A stretch of 64,000 nt of DNA from Pseudomonas hormoni (GCF_018502625.1 NZ_CP075566.1:3210001-3274000); one strand, 5' to 3'; positions 41,296 through 49,587 are shown, counted from the first letter of the stretch. The notes: a model not told the origin generated them from the letters alone. Made by a program: numbers and translations.

Positions 41296-41754
41296 TTACC
41301 CCCGGTCTTTCGTCGAACGGATGAGATTGCCCCGTAATTTCACAATCGCCTTCTGCATTTGCACGAAGTCGTCGGGGTCAAGACCTGTTTGCGGGAAACC
41401 TTCTTCCGAGAGACCTTCACGCAGTTTTCGCCCCTCTTTCGTGAGGCTGATCCGCACCTGGCGTTCATCTTCCGGGTCGCGCTGGCGCAGCACATAACCC
41501 ATCGCTTCCAGCTTCTTCAGGATCGGCGTCAGGGTGTTGGATTCGAGGAACAGCTTTTCGCCGAGGCTGCCAACGGTCTGGTTGTCTTCCTCCCACAACG
41601 CGACGAGCGTGATGTATTGCGTATAGGTCAGTCCGAGCCGTTCGAGCATTGGCTTGTATGCCTTGCCGAAGGCGAGGTTGGAGGAATAGACCGCAAAACA
41701 CAGGAATTCGGAAAGCTTCAGGTCGAGGGCGGCTGTCTTGTCGGTGGTTTTCAT
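41296..41754 (-). CDS. ohrR: OhrR family organic-hydroperoxide-responsive MarR regulator
   Basis: The 152-residue MarR protein starts at 41754 (MKTTDKTAALDLKLSEFLCF; AGAGA upstream). The peroxide-sensing Cys is in LSEFLCFAVYSSNLAFGKAY, as in OhrR (reactive Cys near residue 20), with the conserved Tyr partners. The winged HTH reads LYTQYITLVALW-like and GEKLFLESNTLTPILKKLEA, with the wing ORDPEDERQVRISLT equivalent. It represses ohr until the Cys is oxidised by an organic hydroperoxide. It is encoded next to ohr. A shared 11-bp motif precedes this gene, ohr and the leader/lysR unit. Confidence 0.9.
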   Translation of the reverse strand: MKTTDKTAALDLKLSEFLCFAVYSSNLAFGKAYKPMLERLGLTYTQYITLVALWEEDNQTVGSLGEKLFLESNTLTPILKKLEAMGYVLRQRDPEDERQVRISLTKEGRKLREGLSEEGFPQTGLDPDDFVQMQKAIVKLRGNLIRSTKDRG

Positions 41755-41796
41755 GGGCATTCTCTTTGGCCAGTCTTGCAAGACTGAAACTATACG

Positions 41797-41807
41797 TCGT
41801 ATGCGAT
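41797..41807. promoter_or_regulatory. Candidate OhrR operator upstream of ohrR
   Basis: On the minus strand the core reads ATCGCATACGA inside ATACCATCGCATACGACG, 43-53 bp upstream of the ohrR start. The same core (A or G at position 8) occurs before ohr and before the lysR leader. Confidence 0.55.
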
Positions 41808-41916
41808 GGTATCGGAAGAGCTCAACCCATCAACAGTGCGACGCAGGCGTTTCAGACCTGTAGCAGCCGACGGCCGGTTGACCAGGATGAACCTGGTGAA
41901 CCGGCCATGTCGTGCG

Positions 41917-42369
41917 TTACTCGGTGCGGACGTTCAGGGCGACGTCAATGTTGCCGCGTGTTGCCTTGGAGTAGGGGCAGATTTGATCAGCGTTATGAGC
42001 CAGTTCAGTCGCGACATCGTGATCCAGACCCGGCACGCTCAGGGTCAGTCGGGCCTGGAGGAAGTAGGCCGGACCGGTCTGACCCAGATCAACTTCGATG
42101 TCGACGGCCGTATCGGCCGGCAATGTCACTTTCATCTGCTGGGCGGCCAGACCCACCGCCGCGATGTAGCAGGCCGACCATGCCCCGGCGAACAATTGCT
42201 CGGCTTTCGGGTGCGGCTGGACGGCGGTGAGCTCGTGTTCCGGTTTGGCGCTGCCGGGTGACGATAGCGTTATGTCGAGGCTGCCGTTATGGCCGCGCGA
42301 CGTGGTGCCGGCACTGCTGTGGGTGGTGTGGGTTTTGCCGGTGACCAGTACTTTTTCGATCTTGCTCAT
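41917..42369 (-). CDS. ohr: Organic hydroperoxide resistance protein (Ohr/OsmC family)
   Basis: The 150-residue thiol peroxidase begins MSKIEKVLVTGKTHTTHSSA, with RGHNGSLDITLSSPG. The peroxidatic Cys is in LFAGAWSACYIAAV and the resolving Cys in QICPYSKATRGN, both typical of Ohr. It detoxifies fatty-acid and other organic hydroperoxides in the cytoplasm using lipoylated proteins. The start at 42369 follows GAGGGA by about 8 bp. It is downstream of ohrR's divergent/adjacent region and has the shared operator-like motif 42-52 bp upstream. Confidence 0.93.
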   Translation of the reverse strand: MSKIEKVLVTGKTHTTHSSAGTTSRGHNGSLDITLSSPGSAKPEHELTAVQPHPKAEQLFAGAWSACYIAAVGLAAQQMKVTLPADTAVDIEVDLGQTGPAYFLQARLTLSVPGLDHDVATELAHNADQICPYSKATRGNIDVALNVRTE

Positions 42370-42410
42370 GATCATTCCCTCAAGTTTGCAAGTTATGCGC
42401 ACGCGCTTGT

Positions 42411-42421
42411 ATCGCATGCGA
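42411..42421. promoter_or_regulatory. Candidate OhrR operator upstream of ohr
   Basis: The plus-strand core ATCGCATGCGA lies within TTGTATCGCATGCGACGTCA, 42-52 bp before the ohr start. Ten of 11 positions equal the core before ohrR and the lysR leader. Confidence 0.55.
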
Positions 42422-42442
42422 CGTCAGTGACACATCCAGACA

Positions 42443-42676
42443 TCACGCCGTAACGCTCAGGACAACGTCGATATTGCCGCGTGTAGCTTTGGAATATGGG
42501 CAGATGGACTCGGCGATGTGCGCCAGATCGGTCGCGACACCGTGTGCCAGCCCCGGCACGCGCAGGGTCAGTCGGGCCTGAAGGAAGTAGGCTGGATCAG
42601 TCTGGCCCAGGTCGATCTCGATGTCGACGGCCAGATCTGCCGGTAACACGATAACGACCCGGACCAGCCTGACCAT
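42443..42676 (-). pseudogene. Truncated second copy of ohr (C-terminal part only)
   Basis: The frame encodes LPADLAVDIEIDLGQTDPAY through SICPYSKATRGNIDVVLSV, which aligns with the last about 68 residues of the adjacent ohr product. The first about 75 residues, including the WSACY peroxidatic Cys, are missing and replaced by an unrelated MVRLVRV start. It cannot work as a peroxidase. It probably arose by tandem duplication of ohr and deletion. Confidence 0.8.
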
Positions 42677-42720
42677 TTACACAGTAAGAGTCAGGTGTTC
42701 ACTGCCTGTGGGCTTGTCAC

Positions 42721-44043
42721 TTATCGCAGCGACTTGAACCCGGCCCGGACTTCCTGTGAGAAAAGCTCCGGCTGCTCCCACGCAGCAAAGTGGCCACCTT
42801 TGGGAAGCTTGTTGTAATGCACAAGCTTGGGATAGGCCTTCTGCGACCAGCTTTTCGGCGCCTCATACAGTTCATCAGGAAACACGCTGACCGCCACCGG
42901 GATGTTGACGCCCTTGACGGCGAAGAATGTCGACTTGTTCTCGTAATAGAGCCGCCCCGAGGAAACGGCCGTGTTGGTCAGCCAGAACAACGTGATGTTG
43001 TCGAGGACATCATCGGGCGTGAGGCCTTCCGGTTGCCCGTCAATGGAACGCGCAATCATCTCGTAGCTTTTGGGATCGTGATCCAGCATGAAAGCCGCCA
43101 GACCCACGGGTGAATCAGTGAGGCCTGTCAGCGACTGAGGCCTGTCACCCATCATGATGGCGTAGCCAATGTGCTTGTAGGTATTGGCGAGTTGATCAGC
43201 CGCTCGCTGCTCTTCCTCGGAAAGACCGCTTGGTACCGGGTCGCCACGAAACAATGCCGCGTCGATTTCAGGCGGGATAACGCCAGGCATGTTCGAATGA
43301 ATGCCGATCAAGCCAGGTGGCGCCTTTACAGCCATCAAGTCGACGACGATAGACCCCCAATCACCCCCTTGCGCACCGTACCGGGTGTATCCGAGGCGTT
43401 TCATCAGCTCGACGTAGGCATCGGCGATACGCTCGGGATTCCAACCGGCTACTTTCGGTTTCTCCGAGAAGCCGTAACCCGGCATCGATGGAATCACCAG
43501 GCTGAACGCGTCGGAGGCGCTGCCACCGTGAGCCGTCGGATCGGTGAGTGGCCCGATGACTTTCATCAACTCGATCACCGAACCTGGCCATCCGTGGGCC
43601 ATAAGGAGCGGTAATGCATTTTCGTGTTTTGAGCGGATATGAATGAAATGGATATCCAGTCCATCGATAGTTGTGATGAAGTTTGGAACTGCATTTATCT
43701 TCGATTCAATGACTCGCCAGTCATACTCGGTCGCCCAGTGTCTGGCCAGTTTCTGAATCGTCGCCAGCTGTACACCTTGAGAGGAGTCATTGACTGTTTC
43801 CTTGTCCGGCCATCTCGTTGCTTCTATACGTCTACGCAACTCTGTAAGTTCAGTATCCCGGGCGATGAAGTGAAAGGGGCGTATTTCAGTGGAAGCATTA
43901 TTTGTTTTTGATGAAGTATTAGTCATCGCGTCAGTCCTGATTGAGAAACCGAGTAATCCCAGCGGTGCGACAGCACATGTCACTGCTGCTGCGCCGCAAA
44001 ATTTCCGTCTGGTTAGAGAAGGCAGTTTGATGTTTTTTGGCAT
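42721..44043 (-). CDS. Tat-exported epoxide hydrolase (EHN-domain)
   Basis: The 440-residue enzyme starts at 44043 (AGGAG 6 bp upstream) with a twin-arginine signal LTRRKFCGAAAVTCAVAPLG. The N-terminal epoxide hydrolase domain follows (IRPFHFIARDTELTELRRRI, ATRWPDKETVNDSSQGVQ). The core has LMAHGWPGSVIEL, the nucleophile Asp in GAQGGDWGSIVV, and the catalytic His in KGGHFAAWEQPE. It is a clear paralog of the Sec-exported enzyme at 27607-28878. Its neighbours are ohr genes, so it may be part of an organic peroxide/epoxide defence. Regulation by the nearby LysR is an inference. Confidence 0.9.
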   Translation of the reverse strand: MPKNIKLPSLTRRKFCGAAAVTCAVAPLGLLGFSIRTDAMTNTSSKTNNASTEIRPFHFIARDTELTELRRRIEATRWPDKETVNDSSQGVQLATIQKLARHWATEYDWRVIESKINAVPNFITTIDGLDIHFIHIRSKHENALPLLMAHGWPGSVIELMKVIGPLTDPTAHGGSASDAFSLVIPSMPGYGFSEKPKVAGWNPERIADAYVELMKRLGYTRYGAQGGDWGSIVVDLMAVKAPPGLIGIHSNMPGVIPPEIDAALFRGDPVPSGLSEEEQRAADQLANTYKHIGYAIMMGDRPQSLTGLTDSPVGLAAFMLDHDPKSYEMIARSIDGQPEGLTPDDVLDNITLFWLTNTAVSSGRLYYENKSTFFAVKGVNIPVAVSVFPDELYEAPKSWSQKAYPKLVHYNKLPKGGHFAAWEQPELFSQEVRAGFKSLR

Positions 44044-44192
44044 ACAGGCTCCTAAGGCACGAAGTCTCACGAGAGCGCCTGTTTGATTGAGCAGGGAGAA
44101 GTAACGATAAATTGTTATTTATAGAGGGTGTTGCAACACACTTTGATCACCAGGTTTTTATAGTCTGCCGAGTGACAAAGCAGCCCGTTCAA

Positions 44193-44645
44193 TCACGCTG
44201 TCTGGACATTCAAATAAACGTCAATGTTGCCGCGTGTTGCCTTCGAGTAGGGGCAAATTTGATCCGCAGCATGCGCGATAGCGGTAGCGACTTCATGAGG
44301 CAGGCCTGGCAGGTGAACATTAAGACCCGCCTGCAGGAAGTAAGCGTTCCCGGTTTGCCCCAGATCGATCTCGATATCGACGGACACGTCGGCTGGAATC
44401 GTCACCTTCAACTCTTTGGCCGCAAGGCCAAGCGCTGCGATGTAGCAGGCCGACCATGCGCCGGCAAACAACTGCTCGGCCGTCGGATGCGGTTGGGTGT
44501 CGGCAAATACGTGGGCCGGTTTGGCGCTCCCGGGTGTTGAGAGTTCGATGTCGAGACTGCCGTTGTGCCCGCGTGAAGTGTTGCCGGAGCGGCTCAAAGT
44601 CGTGTGAGTTTTGCCGGTCACCAGTACTTTTTCGATTTTGCTCAT
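44193..44645 (-). CDS. Organic hydroperoxide resistance protein (Ohr/OsmC family), second intact copy
   Basis: The 150-residue Ohr paralog starts at 44645 (MSKIEKVLVTGKTHTTLSRS; AAGGAATCACC upstream). It has the peroxidatic Cys motif FAGAWSACYIAAL and the resolving Cys motif QICPYSKATRGN. It is very similar to the product at 41917-42369. It lies upstream of the Tat-exported epoxide hydrolase in the same direction, separated by about 150 bp. An ATCGCATACGA motif is 222 bp upstream. Confidence 0.92.
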   Translation of the reverse strand: MSKIEKVLVTGKTHTTLSRSGNTSRGHNGSLDIELSTPGSAKPAHVFADTQPHPTAEQLFAGAWSACYIAALGLAAKELKVTIPADVSVDIEIDLGQTGNAYFLQAGLNVHLPGLPHEVATAIAHAADQICPYSKATRGNIDVYLNVQTA

Positions 44646-44746
44646 CAGGTGATTCCTTGAGGTTTTTATTAGAGTCAAATAGCACAAATGACACGTAACT
44701 ATCTGACAGGACTGATTTTATAGGTGCGACCTAGCACCGAGAAGAA

Positions 44747-44776
44747 CGGAAAAACCGATCACCTTCGGCTTTTCCG
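44747..44776. other. Hairpin between ohr and the lysR leader
   Basis: CGGAAAAACCGA and TCGGCTTTTCCG form a 12-bp stem with one mismatch and a 6-base loop in the divergent promoter region. It could be an operator or a hairpin left from a mobile repeat; the role is unclear. Confidence 0.4.
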
Positions 44777-44866
44777 CTCACCCGCAGCCCTTCGGGAATC
44801 ACACCACCGCTTGTCGCCAAGACGCAGCATGGGGTTTGACATCACTGGGTCTTTGGTTGAATATAA

Positions 44867-44877
44867 ATCGCATACGA
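44867..44877. promoter_or_regulatory. Candidate OhrR operator upstream of the lysR leader
   Basis: The core ATCGCATACGA is embedded in TATAAATCGCATACGATCTA, 56-66 bp before the leader ATG at 44933. It is identical to the core on the minus strand before ohrR. Confidence 0.5.
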
Positions 44878-44932
44878 TCTAATCGATCACGATAAGCAGT
44901 TGCCACAGCCCTTGCCGTTTGGAGATTCAGCC

Positions 44933-45022
44933 ATGAACACCGCAAGCAGCCACACAATGTCTACCTCTACCGATTACGGTTTCCATGGCCACAACGGCAA
45001 CAACTGGGTCACGGATTCATGA
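44933..45022 (+). CDS. 29-residue leader ORF coupled to lysR
   Basis: The small ORF has a good ribosome site (GGAG 8 bp upstream). It reads MNTASSHTMSTSTDYGFHGH then NGNNWVTDS and ends at TGA, which overlaps the lysR ATG (ATGA, 45019-45022). The composition (His, Asn, Ser, Thr-rich) looks like the N-terminus of a larger protein rather than a regulatory peptide. It may therefore be the stump of a deleted gene. Its overlap still suggests that translation of lysR is coupled to it. Confidence 0.5.
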   Translation: MNTASSHTMSTSTDYGFHGHNGNNWVTDS

Positions 45023-45936
45023 AGCTGATCCAGCTGCGAGCCTTCTGCTCAGTTGTCGACATGGGCAGCTTTCGTTCGGCGGCACGAGAACTGGACTCTG
45101 CCCAGAGCACGTTGACAGAGTCGATTCAAAGTCTGGAAAGAGAACTGGGGGTCACCTTGTTGGTGCGCTCCAATCAAGGCATCAGTCTGACCCTGGCCGG
45201 TAAGGTTTTCCTGACCCGGGCTCGCTCGATCATCCTGGATTGCGATCGCGCTGTACTGGACGTCCGACAATGGAATGCCACGCCCGACGGTCAGATCGCA
45301 TTGGGAGTTTCAGCAGAACCACTGTCTGCGTGTTTGATGCCGGTCTTCAGCAGTTTTACCCGCCGATTTCCAAACGTGCAGTTACACGTTGCCAGTGGAA
45401 AGACGAAGATGTTGATCGAGATGATTCGCGCTGGCCGGCTCGACTTTGTGATGTGTCCCCTGAGTCCCGATGTTTGCGATATCGACCTGCACATTGAACG
45501 GCTTTACCACTCGAAAGCCAGCGTCATTGCGCGCAAGGGGCATCCCTTGGCGGGTGCTCGCTCAGTGCGCGACCTGGCTGATTGCCAGTGGATCAGCGTT
45601 CGGCCGGCCGGGGTTGCAGGCAGCTCGGAGCACCATCTGATCGAGCTGTTCAAAGCCCAAGGGTTACCACCGCCGAAGATCGCGATCACCACCGAATCGC
45701 TGCTGGAAATCCTGCACATCATTTCCGAGACGGATTACCTGACCATTGAGCCCAGCCTGCTTCCCGGCATGAAGTTGTTTTCCTCGTCGCTCATCAGTAT
45801 TTCGATTCGCGAGCCGTTGGAGTCGCGCGAGGTGTGCTTGATCAGCCGTCGAGTGTCACCGTTCACCCAAGTGACACAAGAACTGACCAGCATGCTGATT
45901 TCATACTCGCGCTTGCGTCACCGAGCCAAGGGGTGA
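45019..45936 (+). CDS. LysR family transcriptional regulator
   Basis: The 305-residue LysR protein has the HTH FCSVVDMGSFRSAARELDSA and TLTESIQSLERELGVTLLVR, with an effector domain starting PDGQIALGVSAEPLSA. Its C-terminus (ISRRVSPFTQVTQELTSMLI) is normal length. It is coupled by ATGA to a 29-codon ORF and sits divergent from ohr (second copy). An OhrR-like motif precedes the unit, so it may be part of a peroxide response. Its target and inducer are unknown. Confidence 0.9.
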   Translation: MKLIQLRAFCSVVDMGSFRSAARELDSAQSTLTESIQSLERELGVTLLVRSNQGISLTLAGKVFLTRARSIILDCDRAVLDVRQWNATPDGQIALGVSAEPLSACLMPVFSSFTRRFPNVQLHVASGKTKMLIEMIRAGRLDFVMCPLSPDVCDIDLHIERLYHSKASVIARKGHPLAGARSVRDLADCQWISVRPAGVAGSSEHHLIELFKAQGLPPPKIAITTESLLEILHIISETDYLTIEPSLLPGMKLFSSSLISISIREPLESREVCLISRRVSPFTQVTQELTSMLISYSRLRHRAKG

Positions 45937-46052
45937 GTCGACTCCCAATCAACGCCGCCAAGTTCAGCGGCGCCAACTCTAAACAACGCCATTCATCTTG
46001 ATACACTGGTTCTCTAAATCACTTGTGACCGACCACTGTACGGATGCAGTTC

Positions 46053-46919
46053 ATGAAGAAGGCTGTTGTTTTGTTGATGCTCACTACCCTGGTCACAGGA
46101 TGCCAACTTACGGGGCCACGCAATGATCAGGAAGATCACTGGGCCTCCATCCGCTGTTGGGCTTTCCGGGATCAAAGTCCTTTAACGAAGGAGCACCTCG
46201 AATACATCCGCGATCGAAGCGAAAACGGCGACGCCCTGTGCAAAACGATACTCGGCGACATGCATGAACGTGGTATAGGCATGCCGAAGGACGTTGCGAA
46301 GGCCAAGGCAATCTACCAGGCTGCAGCAGACGTAGACAAAAAAGCCTATTTCCACCTGGGTCGCATGGCCGAGGAAGGCATCGGCGAACCCGTCGATTAC
46401 GTAAAGGCCAGGCAGCTCTACGAGCGCGCCTCCGCCAAAACTGCGCTGGCCAAGCTCATGGAAGAAGGGAAAGGAGGTCCTCAGGATCTTGATGGTGCAC
46501 TGGCTCTATACCTGAACTCGATCGAGCTCTACGGAGACGACGCATGGGTAGGCGTTCGACGCCTGCGGGCTACAGGTCTCACTTTGAATGCAGAGCAAGA
46601 AAAACAGTACAGCGAGATGTGGGCTAAAGGCCTAAGGAACACGCTCAACAGTAAAATAGGGTTTACGCGAAGAGACCTGTTGAAGGAGATCAAGCCGGGC
46701 TCCCTGGTCAAACCGATCAAACCGGCCAAACTCCAGTTAGAGTTCCCTATTGACTCCGATGTCCCCGAGGTCTCGCTGCTCGAGAGTTCGGGCGATCCAG
46801 CCATCGACCAGGCCGTCCTGAAAGTCATGAGCACCTACAGGTTTCTTGATGCGCCGATACAGCCCGGGGATCAAAAGAGCTGGAAGGTGGTTTTCAACTA
46901 CAGCCTGCGTGATACGTGA
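46053..46919 (+). CDS. Sel1-repeat lipoprotein with TonB-like C-terminal domain
   Basis: The 288-residue lipoprotein starts at 46053 (MKKAVVLLMLTTLVTGCQLT; lipobox VTGC). An upstream in-frame ATG at 46044 has no ribosome site. Sel1-like repeats occupy about residues 55-155 (GDMHERGIGMPKDVAKAKAI, GRMAEEGIGEPVDYVKARQL, KLMEEGKGGPQDLDGALALY). The last about 60 residues (PAIDQAVLKVMSTYRFLDAP, WKVVFNYSL) resemble the TonB C-terminal or energy-transducer fold. An envelope scaffold role is likely; no partner is evident. Confidence 0.82.
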   Translation: MKKAVVLLMLTTLVTGCQLTGPRNDQEDHWASIRCWAFRDQSPLTKEHLEYIRDRSENGDALCKTILGDMHERGIGMPKDVAKAKAIYQAAADVDKKAYFHLGRMAEEGIGEPVDYVKARQLYERASAKTALAKLMEEGKGGPQDLDGALALYLNSIELYGDDAWVGVRRLRATGLTLNAEQEKQYSEMWAKGLRNTLNSKIGFTRRDLLKEIKPGSLVKPIKPAKLQLEFPIDSDVPEVSLLESSGDPAIDQAVLKVMSTYRFLDAPIQPGDQKSWKVVFNYSLRDT

Positions 46920-47132
46920 AACCAGCGTGCCGAGGGCCTGATACGACCCCATAACTGCCTGCTGCAATGGCATTGCGCGGAGGTTGCATACGCCAACGCC
47001 CAGGGCCCTTCCGATTCAAGAAACCAGCGGCGATGGCGATACATTTCTGCGTAGCCAAATCATCCAAGTGTGCTCGCTACAATTTCTATAAAGAACAAAA
47101 CATCTCAACATACGGATATAGAGAGGTAATCA

Positions 47133-48110
47133 ATGCTCGCCGCCTTCGCACTACTTATAGTGTTTGGATTTCTGCCTGCACTATTCGGCTACATCGCCAA
47201 CGTTCGCGGCTCACATGAGAAGCGCACTTGGTATTACCAGCAAACTCAAGCGGTAAAAGCATGGACCGCCATTGAGTATTCACTTACTGCATTCGTCGCT
47301 TGCACCATCGTGCTGTACGCGGCCGGTTTTTTGACGGTGTTTGGCATAAAGCCAGGCCCAATGACGGGCTTGGGGCTACTCTTGCTTTCGTGCCTTACCG
47401 CACTGGCGTACCTCTGGAATTACTGGGAAATATCTGCAATTGTCACGAGTTACGAAGGAGTATTGAAAGCACTTTTAGGTGCTCTTGCAATTGGCGTGGC
47501 CACCGTATCGAAAATCTACTCTGACGCAGGGATTGCCGAGCTGACTGGCCTGTCACCGCAGGATCTGCCGGGAGCTCAATTACTGCTTACTTTCCTGCTT
47601 ACTCTTATCATCTGGTTCGTGGGTTTATCGTTGTTATTCGGATATTTGAGTTTGCCCGTGATTGGCTTTCTGTTTCTCCGAAGCCTGTACCGTGATGCTC
47701 GCAAGAAAAAAGACGATAAAAAAAATGAGTCGAATCTGCGTGACGTGACAGCGCTGGTGGCCGTGACTTTTTTTGTGATCATTTTGCTGTCCATATCGGA
47801 AAAAATAGCCAGCAAGAATTTTTATGAACCACGACTGAAACAGGCAATCGCATTCGCCTCATTCCATTTGCCCACCACCTACTGCGGTCTCCCGGATACG
47901 AAGGGGGTACAAGTAGCGCCCATGTCAGATGACAGAGCGGCCATTGCGATACTCGATGGAAAACTCGGTTACACATTTGACCTTATCGACTGCAAACCCA
48001 AAAACAAGGGTAGCGATGAAGTTAACGCCATCCTGGAAAAATCCAATTCGATTCAAAAAAATGCTGTAAGTACGCTGGCTCCAGCTCAGGCTACGATCGG
48101 CATGAAATAA
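47133..48110 (+). CDS. Hypothetical multi-pass membrane protein
   Basis: The 325-residue protein has about six hydrophobic segments (LAAFALLIVFGFLPALFGYI, YSLTAFVACTIVLYAAGFLT, GLGLLLLSCLTALAYLWNYW, VLKALLGALAIGVATV, LLLTFLLTLIIWFVGLSLLF, ALVAVTFFVIILLSI). A soluble C-terminal domain of about 100 residues follows, with a Cys pair (TTYCGLPDTK, LIDCKPKNKG). No family is recognised. A good ribosome site (GAGAGG) precedes the ATG. It is monocistronic and convergent with the VOC gene across a strong hairpin. Confidence 0.75.
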   Translation: MLAAFALLIVFGFLPALFGYIANVRGSHEKRTWYYQQTQAVKAWTAIEYSLTAFVACTIVLYAAGFLTVFGIKPGPMTGLGLLLLSCLTALAYLWNYWEISAIVTSYEGVLKALLGALAIGVATVSKIYSDAGIAELTGLSPQDLPGAQLLLTFLLTLIIWFVGLSLLFGYLSLPVIGFLFLRSLYRDARKKKDDKKNESNLRDVTALVAVTFFVIILLSISEKIASKNFYEPRLKQAIAFASFHLPTTYCGLPDTKGVQVAPMSDDRAAIAILDGKLGYTFDLIDCKPKNKGSDEVNAILEKSNSIQKNAVSTLAPAQATIGMK

Positions 48111-48125
48111 GGGCAATGTTGATTG

Positions 48126-48185
48126 AGGGTTGGGGGCGCTCGGCAAAACTCACGAGTCACCCAACATGTCCAAGCCCCCAACCCT
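48126..48185. terminator. Intergenic hairpin between convergent genes
   Basis: AGGGTTGGGGGC (48126-48137) and GCCCCCAACCCT (48174-48185) form a perfect 12-bp stem with a 36-base loop. It lies exactly between the convergent membrane-protein and VOC genes. The long loop and lack of a T-run make it atypical as an intrinsic terminator. Confidence 0.45.
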
Positions 48186-48197
48186 GAGTGCCACGGG

Positions 48198-48677
48198 CTA
48201 GCGCCCAAGCGCCGCTTCAATCTTCGCGACATCAATTTTCCCCATCTCCATCATCGCCTCGAACGCACGCTTGGCCGCCGCTCGATCGGGATTGTTGATC
48301 GCTGCCGTCAGGACACGCGGGGTGATCTGCCACGACAGTCCCCACTTGTCCTGGCACCAGCCGCAGACGTTTTCCTGGCCACCGTTTCCGACAATCGCGT
48401 TCCACAAGCGGTCCGTTTCGGCCTGGTCGTCGGTCGCCACCTGGAACGAGAACGCCTCGTTGTGCTTGACCCCTGACCCGCCGTTCAGCCCGAGACACGG
48501 GATGCCCATCACCGTGAATTCGACGGTCAGGACATCACCCTGCTTGCCCGCCGGATAGTCACCCGGCGCACGAAGGACAGTGCCCACCGTGCTATCAGGA
48601 AACGTCTTGGCGTAGAACGTCGCGGCATCCAGTGCGTCGCCGTCGTACCAGAGACAAATCGTGTTTTTGCTGGTCAT
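48198..48677 (-). CDS. VOC family protein (PhnB / 3-demethylubiquinone methyltransferase-like fold)
   Basis: The 159-residue protein starts at 48677 (MTSKNTICLWYDGDALDAAT; GGAG upstream). It shows the PhnB-like glyoxalase/bleomycin-resistance pattern with PAGKQGDVLTVEFTVMGIPC and LGLNGGSGVKHNEAFSFQVA. The residues CGWCQDKWGLSWQITPR are a family hallmark. The C-terminal AKRAFEAMMEMGKIDVAKIE is typical. Metal-binding residues of the VOC fold are not obvious, so catalysis is uncertain. It is next to the DHFR-like gene on the same strand. Confidence 0.88.
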   Translation of the reverse strand: MTSKNTICLWYDGDALDAATFYAKTFPDSTVGTVLRAPGDYPAGKQGDVLTVEFTVMGIPCLGLNGGSGVKHNEAFSFQVATDDQAETDRLWNAIVGNGGQENVCGWCQDKWGLSWQITPRVLTAAINNPDRAAAKRAFEAMMEMGKIDVAKIEAALGR

Positions 48678-48755
48678 TTTGGTTCTCCAACAGTGGGCTG
48701 ACATTTCATTCTAGCCAAGCACTCAGTCAGGTAAGTGGCGCCATACTGACGCTCG

Positions 48756-49370
48756 CTACTCGGCGTCTTCGAACGTTCCTGTTCGCACCTCGCCGCTGCG
48801 CACGTAGCGGGTGATCAGCACACCGCCCGGCGTTGTGGTCGAGTGTGCCAGCGTGAAGGCCGACGCGAATGCGCTGTCGTCGAACAGGCGTTTGCCGCGC
48901 CCCAGCACGACGGGAAAAATCATCAGCCGAAGCTCGTCCACCAATCCGGCTGCCAGCAGTTGGCGCACCAGGTCGCCGCTGCCCTGCGTCAATAGCCGGG
49001 CGCCGTCCTGCTGCTTGAGTGCGCGAATCAAGTCGACAATGTTTCCCTTCAGCGCATGACTGTTGTGCCACGCAAGCGTATCGGCTCGATGCGTCGCCAC
49101 GTGCTTGGGCACGCTGTTGAACGGGTCTGCAATCGGGTGGTTATGGATGCGCGGCCAATACGCCGCGAAGATGTCGTAGGTACGACGCCCCAGCAGCAAC
49201 TCGAACGGCTGCGAGAACAGATCCGTTATGGCCTGGCCGGTGGCTTCGTCGGCATAGGGCACGATCCAGCCACCGAAGCGGAATTCGCCGCTGCGATCCT
49301 CTTCGGGTCCGCCGGGTGCCTGGATCACGCCATCCAGACTGATGAAAGCGGCAACGGTGAGTGTGCGCAT
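48756..49370 (-). CDS. Dihydrofolate reductase family protein (RibD C-terminal-like)
   Basis: The 204-residue protein starts at 49370 (MRTLTVAAFISLDGVIQAPG; GGGAGA upstream) and has the RibD C-terminal/DHFR-like Rossmann fold. ELLLGRRTYDIFAAYWP binds NADPH, and LLTQGSGDLVRQLLAAGLVD and LMIFPVVLGRGKRLFDD complete the family pattern. Proteins like this (YwjB/YyaP group) are common in bacteria and of unknown substrate. It lies 78 bp upstream of the VOC gene on the same strand and may share a transcript. Confidence 0.88.
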   Translation of the reverse strand: MRTLTVAAFISLDGVIQAPGGPEEDRSGEFRFGGWIVPYADEATGQAITDLFSQPFELLLGRRTYDIFAAYWPRIHNHPIADPFNSVPKHVATHRADTLAWHNSHALKGNIVDLIRALKQQDGARLLTQGSGDLVRQLLAAGLVDELRLMIFPVVLGRGKRLFDDSAFASAFTLAHSTTTPGGVLITRYVRSGEVRTGTFEDAE

Positions 49371-49587
49371 GGTCTTCTCCCGGTTCGTCTTCGTGAACAT
49401 TCTTGTGCAGGGAACGCCGACGATCACCGCGACCATCCGATTCACTCCCTGACCCATAGTCGAACGAGACGCTGCGAAATCGACAGTGCGATGTACATGT
49501 AAATGCCAGGTTCACAATTTCCGCGTACCTTGTCCGACATTGAGCGTCTCAACGCGGCCACCTGGCCTCCCTCCTCAAGGAAGAACA

